The notes under the pieces are model-generated. The model was not told where the DNA came from. It saw nothing but the letters and a program-made list of their open reading frames with translations, and searched no databases. Source: an uncultured Pelagibacteraceae bacterium (GTDB taxonomy: Bacteria > Pseudomonadota > Alphaproteobacteria > Pelagibacterales > Pelagibacteraceae). From it: DNA of 64,000 bases. Positions 37,080 through 45,547 of this stretch are shown one piece after another. The first letter of the stretch is position 1. The number at the start of each line of letters is the position of its first letter. The stretch spans positions 1-64,000 of the forward strand of contig CACFOR010000002.1 of the NCBI GenBank assembly GCA_902567785.1, written 5' to 3'. The translations under genes were made by a program, and so were the position numbers.

Positions 37080-37370
37080 TTAGAACAAACCTGGTGCAAA
37101 AATTTCAAAAATGATATTTCTAAGGAACATTAAAAGTAAAATTAGAATTACTGGAGAAATATCTATTGATCCGAAAGTTGGTATAATTTTTCTTATTCTA
37201 TTTAAAGCAGGATCTGTCATTTTATAAGTTGCATCAAGCACAGAAAAAACAAATCTATTTTGAGTATTAAGAATATTGAAAGCGACTAACCAACTTAAAA
37301 TGGCATTAACAATAATAATCCATAAATAAATTGTGATGATACTATCTAATAAAATAAATATTGATTTCAC
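37080..37370 (-). CDS. yggT: YggT family membrane protein
   Basis: A 96-residue protein with two spans and the YggT signature: IVNAILSWLVAFNILNTQN, DATYKMTDPALNRIRKIIPT and DISPVILILLLMF. It overlaps the mscS stop by four bases. The family is linked to osmotic-shock tolerance and cell shape. It is often found with proC or yggS elsewhere; here it is between mscS and folD. Confidence 0.93.
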   Translation of the reverse strand: MKSIFILLDSIITIYLWIIIVNAILSWLVAFNILNTQNRFVFSVLDATYKMTDPALNRIRKIIPTFGSIDISPVILILLLMFLRNIIFEIFAPGLF

Positions 37371-38452
37371 TTTTTCTCCACATAAATAGATTGGCTAGGA
37401 AAAGCAAAAGAAGCATTATTTTTTTCTACAATTTGTTTAATCTCTATTGCTAACCTTTCTTTTACTTTTAACCATTCATCCCAATCGTCTGTAACTGTAA
37501 AACATCTTATATACATGTCTATAGAACTATCTGAAAACTTATCAACCCTTACCGCATTACCTAAACTAGTCTTGTAATCTTTATGAGTAGTCACATATTT
37601 TTCTATCTCATCTCTAATTTTTTTAAGTTGTTCTACAGTTGTATTGTATTGCAAAGTTATTACCCAACTTATTATCCAATGTGTAGTTTCGCTAATATTA
37701 ATTACAGCATTTTCAGCAAATTGAAAATTTGGGATAATTGCTAAAGATTTATCAAATTTTCTTACGACTGTTGATCTAAATCCTATTCGTTCAACAATAC
37801 CTTCAATAATATTTTCAACAATAATCCAATCACCAACTTTAAATCTTTTTTCTACTAATACTAAAATTCCTGATATTAAGTTTTTGAATAAATCTTGAGC
37901 TCCTAATGCTACTGCAACACCAAATAAACCTAATCCAGCAATTATTGGTCCTATTTTTATACCCCATAAATCTAAAACGGCAGCCGCACCTAAAATGAAA
38001 ATAAGTATTTTTATAGCTTTAACTATCCAGCCAATTAATTCTTTTGTTAAAAGTTTTTCTAGTCCACCCAAAAGATAACTGACAGGTTGAATGAACTGAT
38101 GTATTAACCAAAAAATTAAAATTGTAATTAGTGATTTATTTAAATTATTTATAAAAGATTGTGATTCCGGACTAAATTCTAAATAGTAACTCGCAATAAA
38201 AAAACCTAGAACAATAGGAAAGAATCGAGCTGGACCTTCCATTGCATTAACAAAATTATCATCCAATTTATTTGTAGTTTTTTTTGCTATTTTTTTTAAA
38301 CGATTGATTATAATTTTGCTAATTAAACCTCTAAATAATAGAAAAATTAAAAAAATCCCTAAACCAATTAGGATTTGAAAAATATCTACCCCAAGAATTC
38401 CTTGTTTCCATACCTCCAAAAACAAACTTAAAAAATTTTCAAATGCTTCCAT
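37367..38452 (-). CDS. Small-conductance mechanosensitive channel (MscS family)
   Basis: A 361-residue protein with an N-terminal membrane region of about four to five spans, the pore-lining helix with GPIIAGLGLFGVAVALGAQDLFKNLISG, then the beta domain (FKVGDWIIVENIIEGIVERIGFR) and an alpha/beta C-terminal domain. It releases solutes on hypo-osmotic shock. It abuts hemD by three bases and overlaps yggT, forming hemC-hemD-mscS-yggT-folD. Confidence 0.94.
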   Translation of the reverse strand: MEAFENFLSLFLEVWKQGILGVDIFQILIGLGIFLIFLLFRGLISKIIINRLKKIAKKTTNKLDDNFVNAMEGPARFFPIVLGFFIASYYLEFSPESQSFINNLNKSLITILIFWLIHQFIQPVSYLLGGLEKLLTKELIGWIVKAIKILIFILGAAAVLDLWGIKIGPIIAGLGLFGVAVALGAQDLFKNLISGILVLVEKRFKVGDWIIVENIIEGIVERIGFRSTVVRKFDKSLAIIPNFQFAENAVINISETTHWIISWVITLQYNTTVEQLKKIRDEIEKYVTTHKDYKTSLGNAVRVDKFSDSSIDMYIRCFTVTDDWDEWLKVKERLAIEIKQIVEKNNASFAFPSQSIYVEKK

Positions 38453-38455
38453 AAT

Positions 38456-39157
38456 TTATCTAATTTTATTTAATAAAAATTCCTCTTCCCCGGGGTTAAA
38501 TATATATGCTTTTTTCCATTTTATCTGCTTCAATACTAATAATACCTTCTCGCTTATACACATTAGATTTGAATGAGTCACTATGTTTAAAAGCGAATAT
38601 TTATTTATAAGATTAAATAAATTTTTTGCGCTCTTTGATGAATAAATAAAAATAACATCTGGAGGATTTTTTATTAAAAAATTTAATGTTGTTTCATTAA
38701 TTTTTTCAATTGGCAAAGATGTATAGTTTGAAATTCTGTCTACTGAATAACCCGCTTTAATTAAATCAACATCTAAATTTTTTGAAATAAATTCACTACT
38801 TAAATAAAGTAATTTTCCTGATTTTTTATCTAAAATTCTTATAATTAATTCAATTAAAGAATCAACGGTACCCTCTGAACAATAAGTATTTATAAAACCG
38901 ACATGCTTTGCTGCTAATTCGGTTGCTTTACCTACACAAAAACATTTAATGTTCATATCAAATTTTTCTATATTCATAAATCTTACTGCATTAGAACTAG
39001 TAAATATTACTGCTTTATAATTTTCAAAATTTATTTTTTCTGTTTGTAATTTTTGAATTTTAATTACTGGAAGGTGAGTTACTGAATGTCCTAATTTTAT
39101 TAATTTCTGTATAAGGTCTACTGAATCTTCTTTGGGTCTTGTAATAACTATATGCAC
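38456..39157 (-). CDS. hemD: Uroporphyrinogen-III synthase
   Basis: A 233-residue HemD, a low-conservation family recognised here by ITRPKEDSVDLIQKL, VIFTSSNAVRFM, FCVGKATELAAKHVGF, and IFIYSSKSAKNLFNLI, plus its place three bases after hemC. It closes and flips ring D of hydroxymethylbilane. Family call strong from context. Confidence 0.92.
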   Translation of the reverse strand: MHIVITRPKEDSVDLIQKLIKLGHSVTHLPVIKIQKLQTEKINFENYKAVIFTSSNAVRFMNIEKFDMNIKCFCVGKATELAAKHVGFINTYCSEGTVDSLIELIIRILDKKSGKLLYLSSEFISKNLDVDLIKAGYSVDRISNYTSLPIEKINETTLNFLIKNPPDVIFIYSSKSAKNLFNLINKYSLLNIVTHSNLMCISEKVLLVLKQIKWKKAYIFNPGEEEFLLNKIR

Positions 39158-39160
39158 TTT

Positions 39161-40096
39161 TTAATTTCCTTGTATTTTAAAATCTGATCCCGCTTTATTT
39201 AATAATTCTTTACCAACTTTATAACCTATTTCCTTGGCTTCTCTAAAGTGTCCAGAATCTTGAAATTCAAATTTTTTCTTTCCATCATTAGAAAAAAGTT
39301 CACTTTTTAAAAATATTTTTTCGTTTGATAATTTAGCTATACCCCCAATAGCTGTATCACAATCTCCTCCTATTGCTTCAAGTAAAGCACGCTCTGCTTT
39401 TATACAATAATATGTCTCTTCATCATTTATTGCTTTTAAAATATTTAAAGTTTTTTTATCATCTTCTTTGCACTGTAAAGCAATTACTCCTTGACCTAAT
39501 GCAGGTAACATTTGTTCAGTTGTAAAAACTTCATTTACTTCATTTGTTAAATTAAGCATTTGAATTCCGGCAAAAGACAAAACTATAGCGTCATACTCAT
39601 GGTTTTTTAATTTTCTAATTCTTGTATCAATATTTCCTCTCATTGTAACAATTTCTAAATCACTTCTTAATAAATTTAATTGTGCCTGTCTTCTAAATGA
39701 ACTGGTTCCAATTTTTGATTGGAACTTAAGTTCTTTAAATGATTTCCCTGAATGACTCAAAAAAGCGTCTCTGGGGTCATTTCTCTTGACCACAGAGTTA
39801 ACACATAATCCTTCTGTCATTTTTGTAGGCAAATCTTTTAAAGAATGAACAGCTAAATCTATTTTTGATTCTAATAGTTCATCTTCTATTTGTTTACAAA
39901 ATACTCCTTTACCGCCAATATCTGATATTCTTTTAGTATGAAATATGTCTCCTGAAGTTTTTATTATTTTTATCTCTATGGAATTATTATCAAATTTTGA
40001 ATTAGATTTTAATAATAAATTTTTAACATGGTTTGAATAAGCTAAAGAAAGCTTACTTCCCCGTGAGCCTATAATAAATTTTTTCTTTTCTGTCAT
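39161..40096 (-). CDS. hemC: Porphobilinogen deaminase (hydroxymethylbilane synthase)
   Basis: A 311-residue enzyme polymerising four porphobilinogens. The dipyrromethane-cofactor cysteine is Cys246 in AIGGDCDTAIGG; the catalytic aspartate is Asp88 in AVHSLKDLP; GSRGSKLSLAY and MRGNIDTRIRKL are typical. It is divergent from tsaD over about 60 bases, an arrangement seen in many alphaproteobacteria. Confidence 0.97.
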   Translation of the reverse strand: MTEKKKFIIGSRGSKLSLAYSNHVKNLLLKSNSKFDNNSIEIKIIKTSGDIFHTKRISDIGGKGVFCKQIEDELLESKIDLAVHSLKDLPTKMTEGLCVNSVVKRNDPRDAFLSHSGKSFKELKFQSKIGTSSFRRQAQLNLLRSDLEIVTMRGNIDTRIRKLKNHEYDAIVLSFAGIQMLNLTNEVNEVFTTEQMLPALGQGVIALQCKEDDKKTLNILKAINDEETYYCIKAERALLEAIGGDCDTAIGGIAKLSNEKIFLKSELFSNDGKKKFEFQDSGHFREAKEIGYKVGKELLNKAGSDFKIQGN

Positions 40097-40156
40097 TATT
40101 ATTAAAAATTACTTATGTTATATTATTATTTTATATTTATAGACAGAGAATCAAAC

Positions 40157-41230
40157 ATGGAAGAAAGGCTGACTTTTTTAGGAATAGAAACGAGCTGCGA
40201 CGAAACTGCTGCCTCAGTTGTTCGTGAAAAGACTGATGGAACGGGTGAAATCTTATCAAATATTGTTTCAAGTCAAATTGATGAACATAAAGAGTTTGGG
40301 GGTATTGTTCCTGAAATCGCAGCACGTGCACATGTAGAAAAAATTGAATTTATAATTAAAAAAGCAATAAAAGACAGCAAGTTAACTTTTCAAAATTTAG
40401 ATGGTATTGCTGCTACTGCTGGGCCAGGTTTAGTTGTTTGTTTAACTGTAGGTTTGAATGCTGGAAAAGCTATAGCAGGATCTTTGAAGAAACCCTTTAT
40501 AGCAGTAAATCATTTAGAAGGTCATGCACTGAGTCCAAAAATAAATAATAAAATTAAATTTCCATATTTATTACTTCTGATTTCAGGTGGACATAGTCAA
40601 TTTTTGGAAGTCAATGGAGTTAATAGTTATAAAAGACTTGGAACTACAATTGATGATGCTCTTGGAGAAGCATTTGATAAAACAGCAAAACTTTTAGGAA
40701 TAGAATTTCCTGGTGGACCAAAAATTGAGGAATGGGCAAAAAAGGGAGATAAAAATTATTTTAAATTACCCAAACCCATTATAAAAAAAGGCGGATGCAA
40801 CTTATCTTTTGCTGGTCTAAAGACTGCTATACTTAAAATTTCTAAAAAATTAAAAAATCAAAATGAAAAATATCATTTGGCAGCTTCTTTTCAAAAAACA
40901 ATCAATGATATTCTTTATGAAAAAACAAAAATAGCAATGGAAAAATTTTCTAAAAATAAAACAAAAAATCAAAAATATTTCATAATTGCGGGGGGAGTTG
41001 CTTCAAATTTATCCATAAGAGAAAATCTAATTAAATTATCAAATGAAAAAAGTTTTACACCAATTTTTCCTCCAATCGACCTTTGCAGCGATAATGCTGC
41101 TATGATTGCTTGGGCAGGAATTGAAAGATATAAAATTAATTTAATTGATAATTTAGAATTTCCTTCTAAAGCAAGATGGCCTTTGGACAGCTCTGCTCCT
41201 TTTTTAAAAGGCCCAGGATTAAAGTTGTAG
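40157..41230 (+). CDS. tsaD: tRNA N6-threonylcarbamoyladenosine synthase TsaD
   Basis: A 357-residue ASKHA-fold protein needed for t6A37 of ANN-decoding tRNAs. LGIETSCDETAAS, the metal-binding HLEGHALSP, LISGGHSQFLEV, and the C-terminal SDNAAMIAWAG are present. I start at the ATG at 40157; a frame from 40115 adds 14 hydrophobic residues with no counterpart in TsaD, and would place the family motif unusually far inside. Confidence 0.96.
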   Translation: MEERLTFLGIETSCDETAASVVREKTDGTGEILSNIVSSQIDEHKEFGGIVPEIAARAHVEKIEFIIKKAIKDSKLTFQNLDGIAATAGPGLVVCLTVGLNAGKAIAGSLKKPFIAVNHLEGHALSPKINNKIKFPYLLLLISGGHSQFLEVNGVNSYKRLGTTIDDALGEAFDKTAKLLGIEFPGGPKIEEWAKKGDKNYFKLPKPIIKKGGCNLSFAGLKTAILKISKKLKNQNEKYHLAASFQKTINDILYEKTKIAMEKFSKNKTKNQKYFIIAGGVASNLSIRENLIKLSNEKSFTPIFPPIDLCSDNAAMIAWAGIERYKINLIDNLEFPSKARWPLDSSAPFLKGPGLKL

Positions 41231-41282
41231 ATTTAAAAATTTTTTACTCTATATATAAATGAAAAAGCTTATTCTGTAAATT

Positions 41283-41702
41283 ATGACAAAATCCTATTGG
41301 CTAATCAAAACAGAACCGGAAGAGTGGTCATGGAATCAACAAATAAAATGTGGAAACAAAGGAGTTGAGTGGAATGGAGTTAGAAATTTTCAAGCAGCGA
41401 AAAATTTAAAAAATATGAAACTGGGAGATAAGTGTTTTTTTTATCATACAGGAAAAGAAAAAAAAATTGTGGGTGTAGTAGAAGTAATAAAAAAGGCATT
41501 TTTAGATAAATCAGACAAAGAAAAAAAATTTGTTTCTGTTAAAGTTAAATCTCTATATCCCTTCAAAAGGGAAGTGAGTTTAAAAGAAATCAAAAAAAAT
41601 AAGGTTTTTAGTGATTTTTTTCTAGTAAAACAAAGTCGTTTATCAGTAATGGAGGTTAATTTAATATACTGGAAAAAAATATGTAAGATGGGTAAGGTTT
41701 AG
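41283..41702 (+). CDS. EVE domain protein
   Basis: A 139-residue single-domain protein of the EVE/PUA-like fold: [38 protein letters not shown] and [21 protein letters not shown] domains bind modified bases in DNA or RNA; here the protein stands alone, like the thymocyte-nuclear-protein-1 group. It lies between tsaD and acs on the same strand. Full length. Confidence 0.92.
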   Translation: MTKSYWLIKTEPEEWSWNQQIKCGNKGVEWNGVRNFQAAKNLKNMKLGDKCFFYHTGKEKKIVGVVEVIKKAFLDKSDKEKKFVSVKVKSLYPFKREVSLKEIKKNKVFSDFFLVKQSRLSVMEVNLIYWKKICKMGKV

Positions 41703-41719
41703 TTCCAGAGGATAATATT

Positions 41720-43792
41720 ATGGCTAAAAGAAAAAAGGGGAAAAGAAAGAAAAAATTAAGAAAAAGAAAGAAAACATTAAGAACAAGAAAGAAGATAAGA
41801 AAAAGAAAAAAGAAAACAAAATCGCGAAAAATTAAAAAAGCAAAAAGCAGTGGATCTGCTGAACTTGTTTTTAAAATTCCAAAAAAATGGTCAAATAATG
41901 CCTATGCTGATAAAAATTTTTATGAAAAAAAATATAAATTATCTATAAAAGATAATGAAGGTTTCTGGAGAAAAGAAGGAAAGAGAATTGATTGGATAAA
42001 ACCTTACACGAAAATTAAAGATGTAAAGTATAGTAAAAGTGATGTTAAAATTAAATGGTATTATGATGGAACTCTTAACGCGTCAGCAAATTGTATCGAT
42101 AGACATTTAGAAGATAAAAAGAATAAAACTGCTATAATATGGGTTGGAGATAATCCAAAAGAGTCTAAACAAATTAGTTATAAAGAACTTCACAAAAATG
42201 TTTGCAAAACTGCAAATGGTTTAAAAGAAATTGGAATAAAAAAAGGAGATCGAGTAACTATTTATCTAACAATGATACCCGAGCTAGCATACGTTATGTT
42301 GGCTTGTGCAAGAATTGGTGCGGTACATTCTATAATATTTGGTGGTTTTTCACCTGACTCTATAGCTGGAAGAATAAATGATTGTCAATCTGATTACATT
42401 ATAACTGCAGATGAAGGTGTTAGGGGGGGAAAAATAATTCCTTTAAAAAAAATAACTGATGAAGCATTAACTCAATGTCCAAATGTAAAAAAATGTGTTG
42501 TTGTTAAAAGGACTGGTAATCAAGTTAATTGGGTTAACGACAGAGATGTTTCTTATGATGACATGATTAAAATGGCTTCTGATAAATGTGAACCAGAGGA
42601 AATGGGTGCTGAAGATCCATTATTCATTCTTTATACATCAGGCTCGACAGGGAAACCTAAAGGGGTACTTCACACAACAGGAGGATATATGGTTTATGCT
42701 TCGATGACCCATCAGTACATATTTGATTATAAAAAAAATGATATTTATTGGTGTTCAGCTGACATTGGTTGGGTAACTGGGCATAGCTATATAATTTATG
42801 GTCCTCTTGCTAATGGAGCAACAACAATGATGTTTGAGGGTGTACCAAATTATCCAGATGTATCAAGATGGTGGAGTATTATTGATAAATATAAAGTAAA
42901 TATTTTTTATACTGCACCAACTGCATTAAGAGCATTAATGAAAGAGGGAGAAGTACCGGTAAAAAAAACAAGTAGAAAATCTTTAAAATTATTGGGTACA
43001 GTTGGTGAACCAATAAATCCAGAGGCTTGGCTTTGGTATTACAAAGTAGTTGGAGACTCGAGATGTCCAATTGTTGATACCTGGTGGCAGACTGAAACGG
43101 GAGGAATATTAATTTCTCCACAACCCGGTGCTATGGATCTTAAACCAGGTTCTGCAACTAAACCTTTTTATGGAATCAAACCTGTTATTGTTGATGAAAA
43201 AGGAAAAACACTAAAAGGACCGTGTAGAGGAAGACTATGTATGGCTCAATCTTGGCCTGGACAAATGAGAACTGTATATGGTGATCATCAAAGATTTATA
43301 GATACGTACTTTTCGCAATTTGATGGAAAATATTTTACAGGAGATGGATGTAGAAGAGATGAAGATGGCTATTATTGGATCACGGGAAGAGTTGATGATG
43401 TAATTATAGTATCTGGACACAATTTAGGAACCGCTGAATTGGAAAGTGCTTTTGTAGCACATCCAAAAGTCGCTGAAGCTGCTGTTGTAGGATACCCACA
43501 CGACATTAAAGGAAATGGACTTTATTGCTACGTAACATTAAATGCTGGAGAAAAACCATCTGGAGAATTAGAAAGAGATTTAAAGCTATGGGTAAGAAAA
43601 CAAATTGGTCCTATAGCAACGCCAGATTTAATACAATTTGCTCCTGGTTTGCCAAAAACAAGATCTGGAAAAATTATGAGAAGAATACTGAGAAAAATTG
43701 CTGGAAATGAACATGATCAATTAGGAGACACAACAACTTTGGCGGATCCAAGTGTGGTGCAAAGCTTAGTAGAAAATAGGAAAAATAAATAA
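41720..43792 (+). CDS. acs: Acetyl-CoA synthetase with highly basic N-terminal tail
   Basis: A 690-residue AMP-forming ligase activating acetate. The ATP motif [37 protein letters not shown], and the acetylation/catalytic lysine in [15 protein letters not shown] are intact from about residue 50 on. The first 45 residues contain 30 Lys or Arg and have no counterpart in usual Acs. No other ATG lies between this tail and the enzyme domain, and GAGG lies a suitable distance upstream of 41720, so the tail appears to be translated. The next gene overlaps by one base. Confidence 0.94.
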   Translation: MAKRKKGKRKKKLRKRKKTLRTRKKIRKRKKKTKSRKIKKAKSSGSAELVFKIPKKWSNNAYADKNFYEKKYKLSIKDNEGFWRKEGKRIDWIKPYTKIKDVKYSKSDVKIKWYYDGTLNASANCIDRHLEDKKNKTAIIWVGDNPKESKQISYKELHKNVCKTANGLKEIGIKKGDRVTIYLTMIPELAYVMLACARIGAVHSIIFGGFSPDSIAGRINDCQSDYIITADEGVRGGKIIPLKKITDEALTQCPNVKKCVVVKRTGNQVNWVNDRDVSYDDMIKMASDKCEPEEMGAEDPLFILYTSGSTGKPKGVLHTTGGYMVYASMTHQYIFDYKKNDIYWCSADIGWVTGHSYIIYGPLANGATTMMFEGVPNYPDVSRWWSIIDKYKVNIFYTAPTALRALMKEGEVPVKKTSRKSLKLLGTVGEPINPEAWLWYYKVVGDSRCPIVDTWWQTETGGILISPQPGAMDLKPGSATKPFYGIKPVIVDEKGKTLKGPCRGRLCMAQSWPGQMRTVYGDHQRFIDTYFSQFDGKYFTGDGCRRDEDGYYWITGRVDDVIIVSGHNLGTAELESAFVAHPKVAEAAVVGYPHDIKGNGLYCYVTLNAGEKPSGELERDLKLWVRKQIGPIATPDLIQFAPGLPKTRSGKIMRRILRKIAGNEHDQLGDTTTLADPSVVQSLVENRKNK

Positions 43793-44283
43793 TGAACGAT
43801 TTTATAAAAACTTTAATAAAACCAGATTGGGATGATAATCCCAAAAGATCTGAAATTTTATATGCCGCAAATTTACTTCATGTTGGTGAATTTCAATTAA
43901 TACAATTAGCTTATAAGTCTTGGTATAATGAAGATCTTCCTGAAGATAAAATAAACAAAATATTTAGTGAATATATGTTAACTGGAATAATACCTATTTG
44001 GGTTACTCACTATGCTCTAGATATTTTAAAATTGAACAAAGCAAAGGTACTTGATTCTTTTAATGACAGATATCACGTTTATGATCATGAATTTGGAAAG
44101 TATATTTCCACAGAAAAACAGAGGAAAAGACGTGGAATTTTTTATGCACTTATTATCGGAGTAGCTTTTATAACTAGTCATTATATGGCTATAAATTATG
44201 TTGAAGATGAAGGATCTGCAGGTTTTTATCCACCTTATGTAGAAAAAAGAGTGGTTTATCCTGAACTATATAAAAAGAAATAA
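43792..44283 (+). CDS. Hypothetical protein with C-terminal membrane span
   Basis: A 163-residue protein of unknown family. Residues 1 to about 105 are soluble and mostly helical (SEILYAANLLHVGEFQLIQLAYKSWYNED); a basic stretch KQRKRRG precedes one membrane span (IFYALIIGVAFITSHYMAI), with a proline/tyrosine-rich outer tail. The start shares a base with the acs stop, so it is probably expressed with acs and may be membrane-linked to acetate use. That link is inference. Confidence 0.7.
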   Translation: MNDFIKTLIKPDWDDNPKRSEILYAANLLHVGEFQLIQLAYKSWYNEDLPEDKINKIFSEYMLTGIIPIWVTHYALDILKLNKAKVLDSFNDRYHVYDHEFGKYISTEKQRKRRGIFYALIIGVAFITSHYMAINYVEDEGSAGFYPPYVEKRVVYPELYKKK

Positions 44284-44286
44284 TTA

Positions 44287-44490
44287 ATGTTTGATTTTAT
44301 CCCGCCCGAGTATGAAAAATTAGTAAATATTATATTTTTATTGATTACAGCATTGATTGCTAAACATGGAATAACTTACAGAAATGAGGACGGTGAAAGA
44401 GATTTTGTAAGATTATTATTTGGATGTATTGCGGCTACTTATTTTTTTCTGGTACTTTTTAAAGATGTATTAGGACTTATAAGTTTCTAA
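44287..44490 (+). CDS. Small two-span membrane protein
   Basis: A 67-residue protein with two spans (about 13-29 and 45-62) around a charged loop RNEDGERDFVR. It is three bases downstream of the previous membrane protein and probably in the acs operon. No family recognised. Its stop overlaps the convergent TPR gene by four bases. Confidence 0.65.
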   Translation: MFDFIPPEYEKLVNIIFLLITALIAKHGITYRNEDGERDFVRLLFGCIAATYFFLVLFKDVLGLISF

Positions 44491-45113
44491 AGCTTACCAG
44501 GTTTGTGCATTACTTGCCCTTCGTCTAATTCTTTTATACTTAAAACCCTTTCATCTTCTGGAAGTTGAAGTTGCTCATTAAGATATAAAGCTCTTTCTTT
44601 TACAGACGATGATTTAAATTTATAATTCAGTATAACTGTTCCAAGACCAGGTCCAGCAACTGCCTCGTGGTCAATACCAAGAGCTTTTACATAATCTTTT
44701 AATGCTTCCTCGTAATTTTTATTTCTATCTTTAATAATTCCGCGATTTGCATATGCAGCTGCCAGAGTTCCTATTCCTGTTCTGTCATCCTTTTCCAGAT
44801 TTTTCTCAAGAAAAATTATGAGCTTACTTAAAGTTTTATCTGCCTTGATATATTTTTTTTCAGAAATAAATACTAGCGCCTTACACATCATGGCACCTCT
44901 ATGATTAGGAGTTTTGTTTAATGCTTTATTTGCTGCTTCTAAAGCTTCTTCATATTTTTTATCTTTTAAACGAATATCACAAACCTCTGTTTCGTAATCA
45001 CCTGGAGGCCTATCCATAAAAGATCTAACAAACCCCCAAACTGTAAACATAACAAAAGTTAGTATTGCCATGTATATGACAAATCTTTTCAAAACATTTG
45101 CATTAATATTCAT
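44487..45113 (-). CDS. Membrane-anchored TPR protein
   Basis: A 208-residue protein with one N-terminal membrane anchor (FVIYMAILTFVMFTVWGFV) and at least two tetratricopeptide-like repeats: YEEALEAANKALNKTPNHRGA and AAYANRGIIKDRNKNYEEALKD. It would face the periplasm as a protein-interaction scaffold. It overlaps the stop of the preceding 79-residue membrane protein by one base, so they are a pair. Confidence 0.75.
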   Translation of the reverse strand: MNINANVLKRFVIYMAILTFVMFTVWGFVRSFMDRPPGDYETEVCDIRLKDKKYEEALEAANKALNKTPNHRGAMMCKALVFISEKKYIKADKTLSKLIIFLEKNLEKDDRTGIGTLAAAYANRGIIKDRNKNYEEALKDYVKALGIDHEAVAGPGLGTVILNYKFKSSSVKERALYLNEQLQLPEDERVLSIKELDEGQVMHKPGKL

Positions 45114-45352
45114 TAATTAAATACCTGGGATACATATAAATAACTAAAAACAATGCATAAAAGCACCGAAGTAAATGTTGCTCTTTTTTTTAAAATTTTT
45201 TTTTCATCATCAGAAACTGTTTTTTGTGATTTTTGTTTTTTTCTAACGTACAAAACCCAAATCATTTGTCGAACAGGAAAAAATAAAGCTACACTTAAAA
45301 CCACAATCCAAATAGGATCATGAAAAGCAATATAGAAAGATGTAAAATTCAT
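45113..45352 (-). CDS. Small two-span membrane protein
   Basis: A 79-residue protein with spans at about 14-34 and 59-76, separated by a basic loop (RKKQKSQKTVSDDEKKILKKR). It is coupled to the TPR gene by a one-base overlap. It lies divergent from the SSS symporter, with 195 bases of shared control region. No family recognised. Confidence 0.65.
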   Translation of the reverse strand: MNFTSFYIAFHDPIWIVVLSVALFFPVRQMIWVLYVRKKQKSQKTVSDDEKKILKKRATFTSVLLCIVFSYLYVSQVFN

Positions 45353-45473
45353 ATAGGCCTAGTTATACACTTAAAATAACACCCATATAACAACAATTTC
45401 AATTATTAGTTGTATACATTTTGGGCATTAAAGTGTTGCTTTGAACAGTTAATTGTGATGAGCTTTCACTATT

Positions 45474-45511
45474 AATGCTCGGAACTATGGTTCTGAGCAT
45501 TTTGTGTTTTA
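45474..45511 (+). terminator. Terminator-like hairpin in the leader of the SSS symporter gene
   Basis: AATGCTC-GGAAC (45474-45485) pairs with GTTCT-GAGCATT (45490-45501) to give a 12-bp stem (one G-U pair) with loop TATG, followed by TTGTGTTTTA. It lies 47-74 bases upstream of the symporter start, on the same strand and downstream of any promoter in this gap. It could act as an attenuator, or as the end of a short leader RNA. No known riboswitch core is recognised upstream. Confidence 0.55.
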
Positions 45512-45547
45512 TAAAACAAGTTAAAAAAACAAAAGGGGGAAACCTTT

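Noticed and set aside
40115-40156. Earlier start for tsaD
   Set aside because: The added 14 residues are hydrophobic, not part of the family, and the ATG at 40157 places the conserved N-terminal motif at the usual distance.
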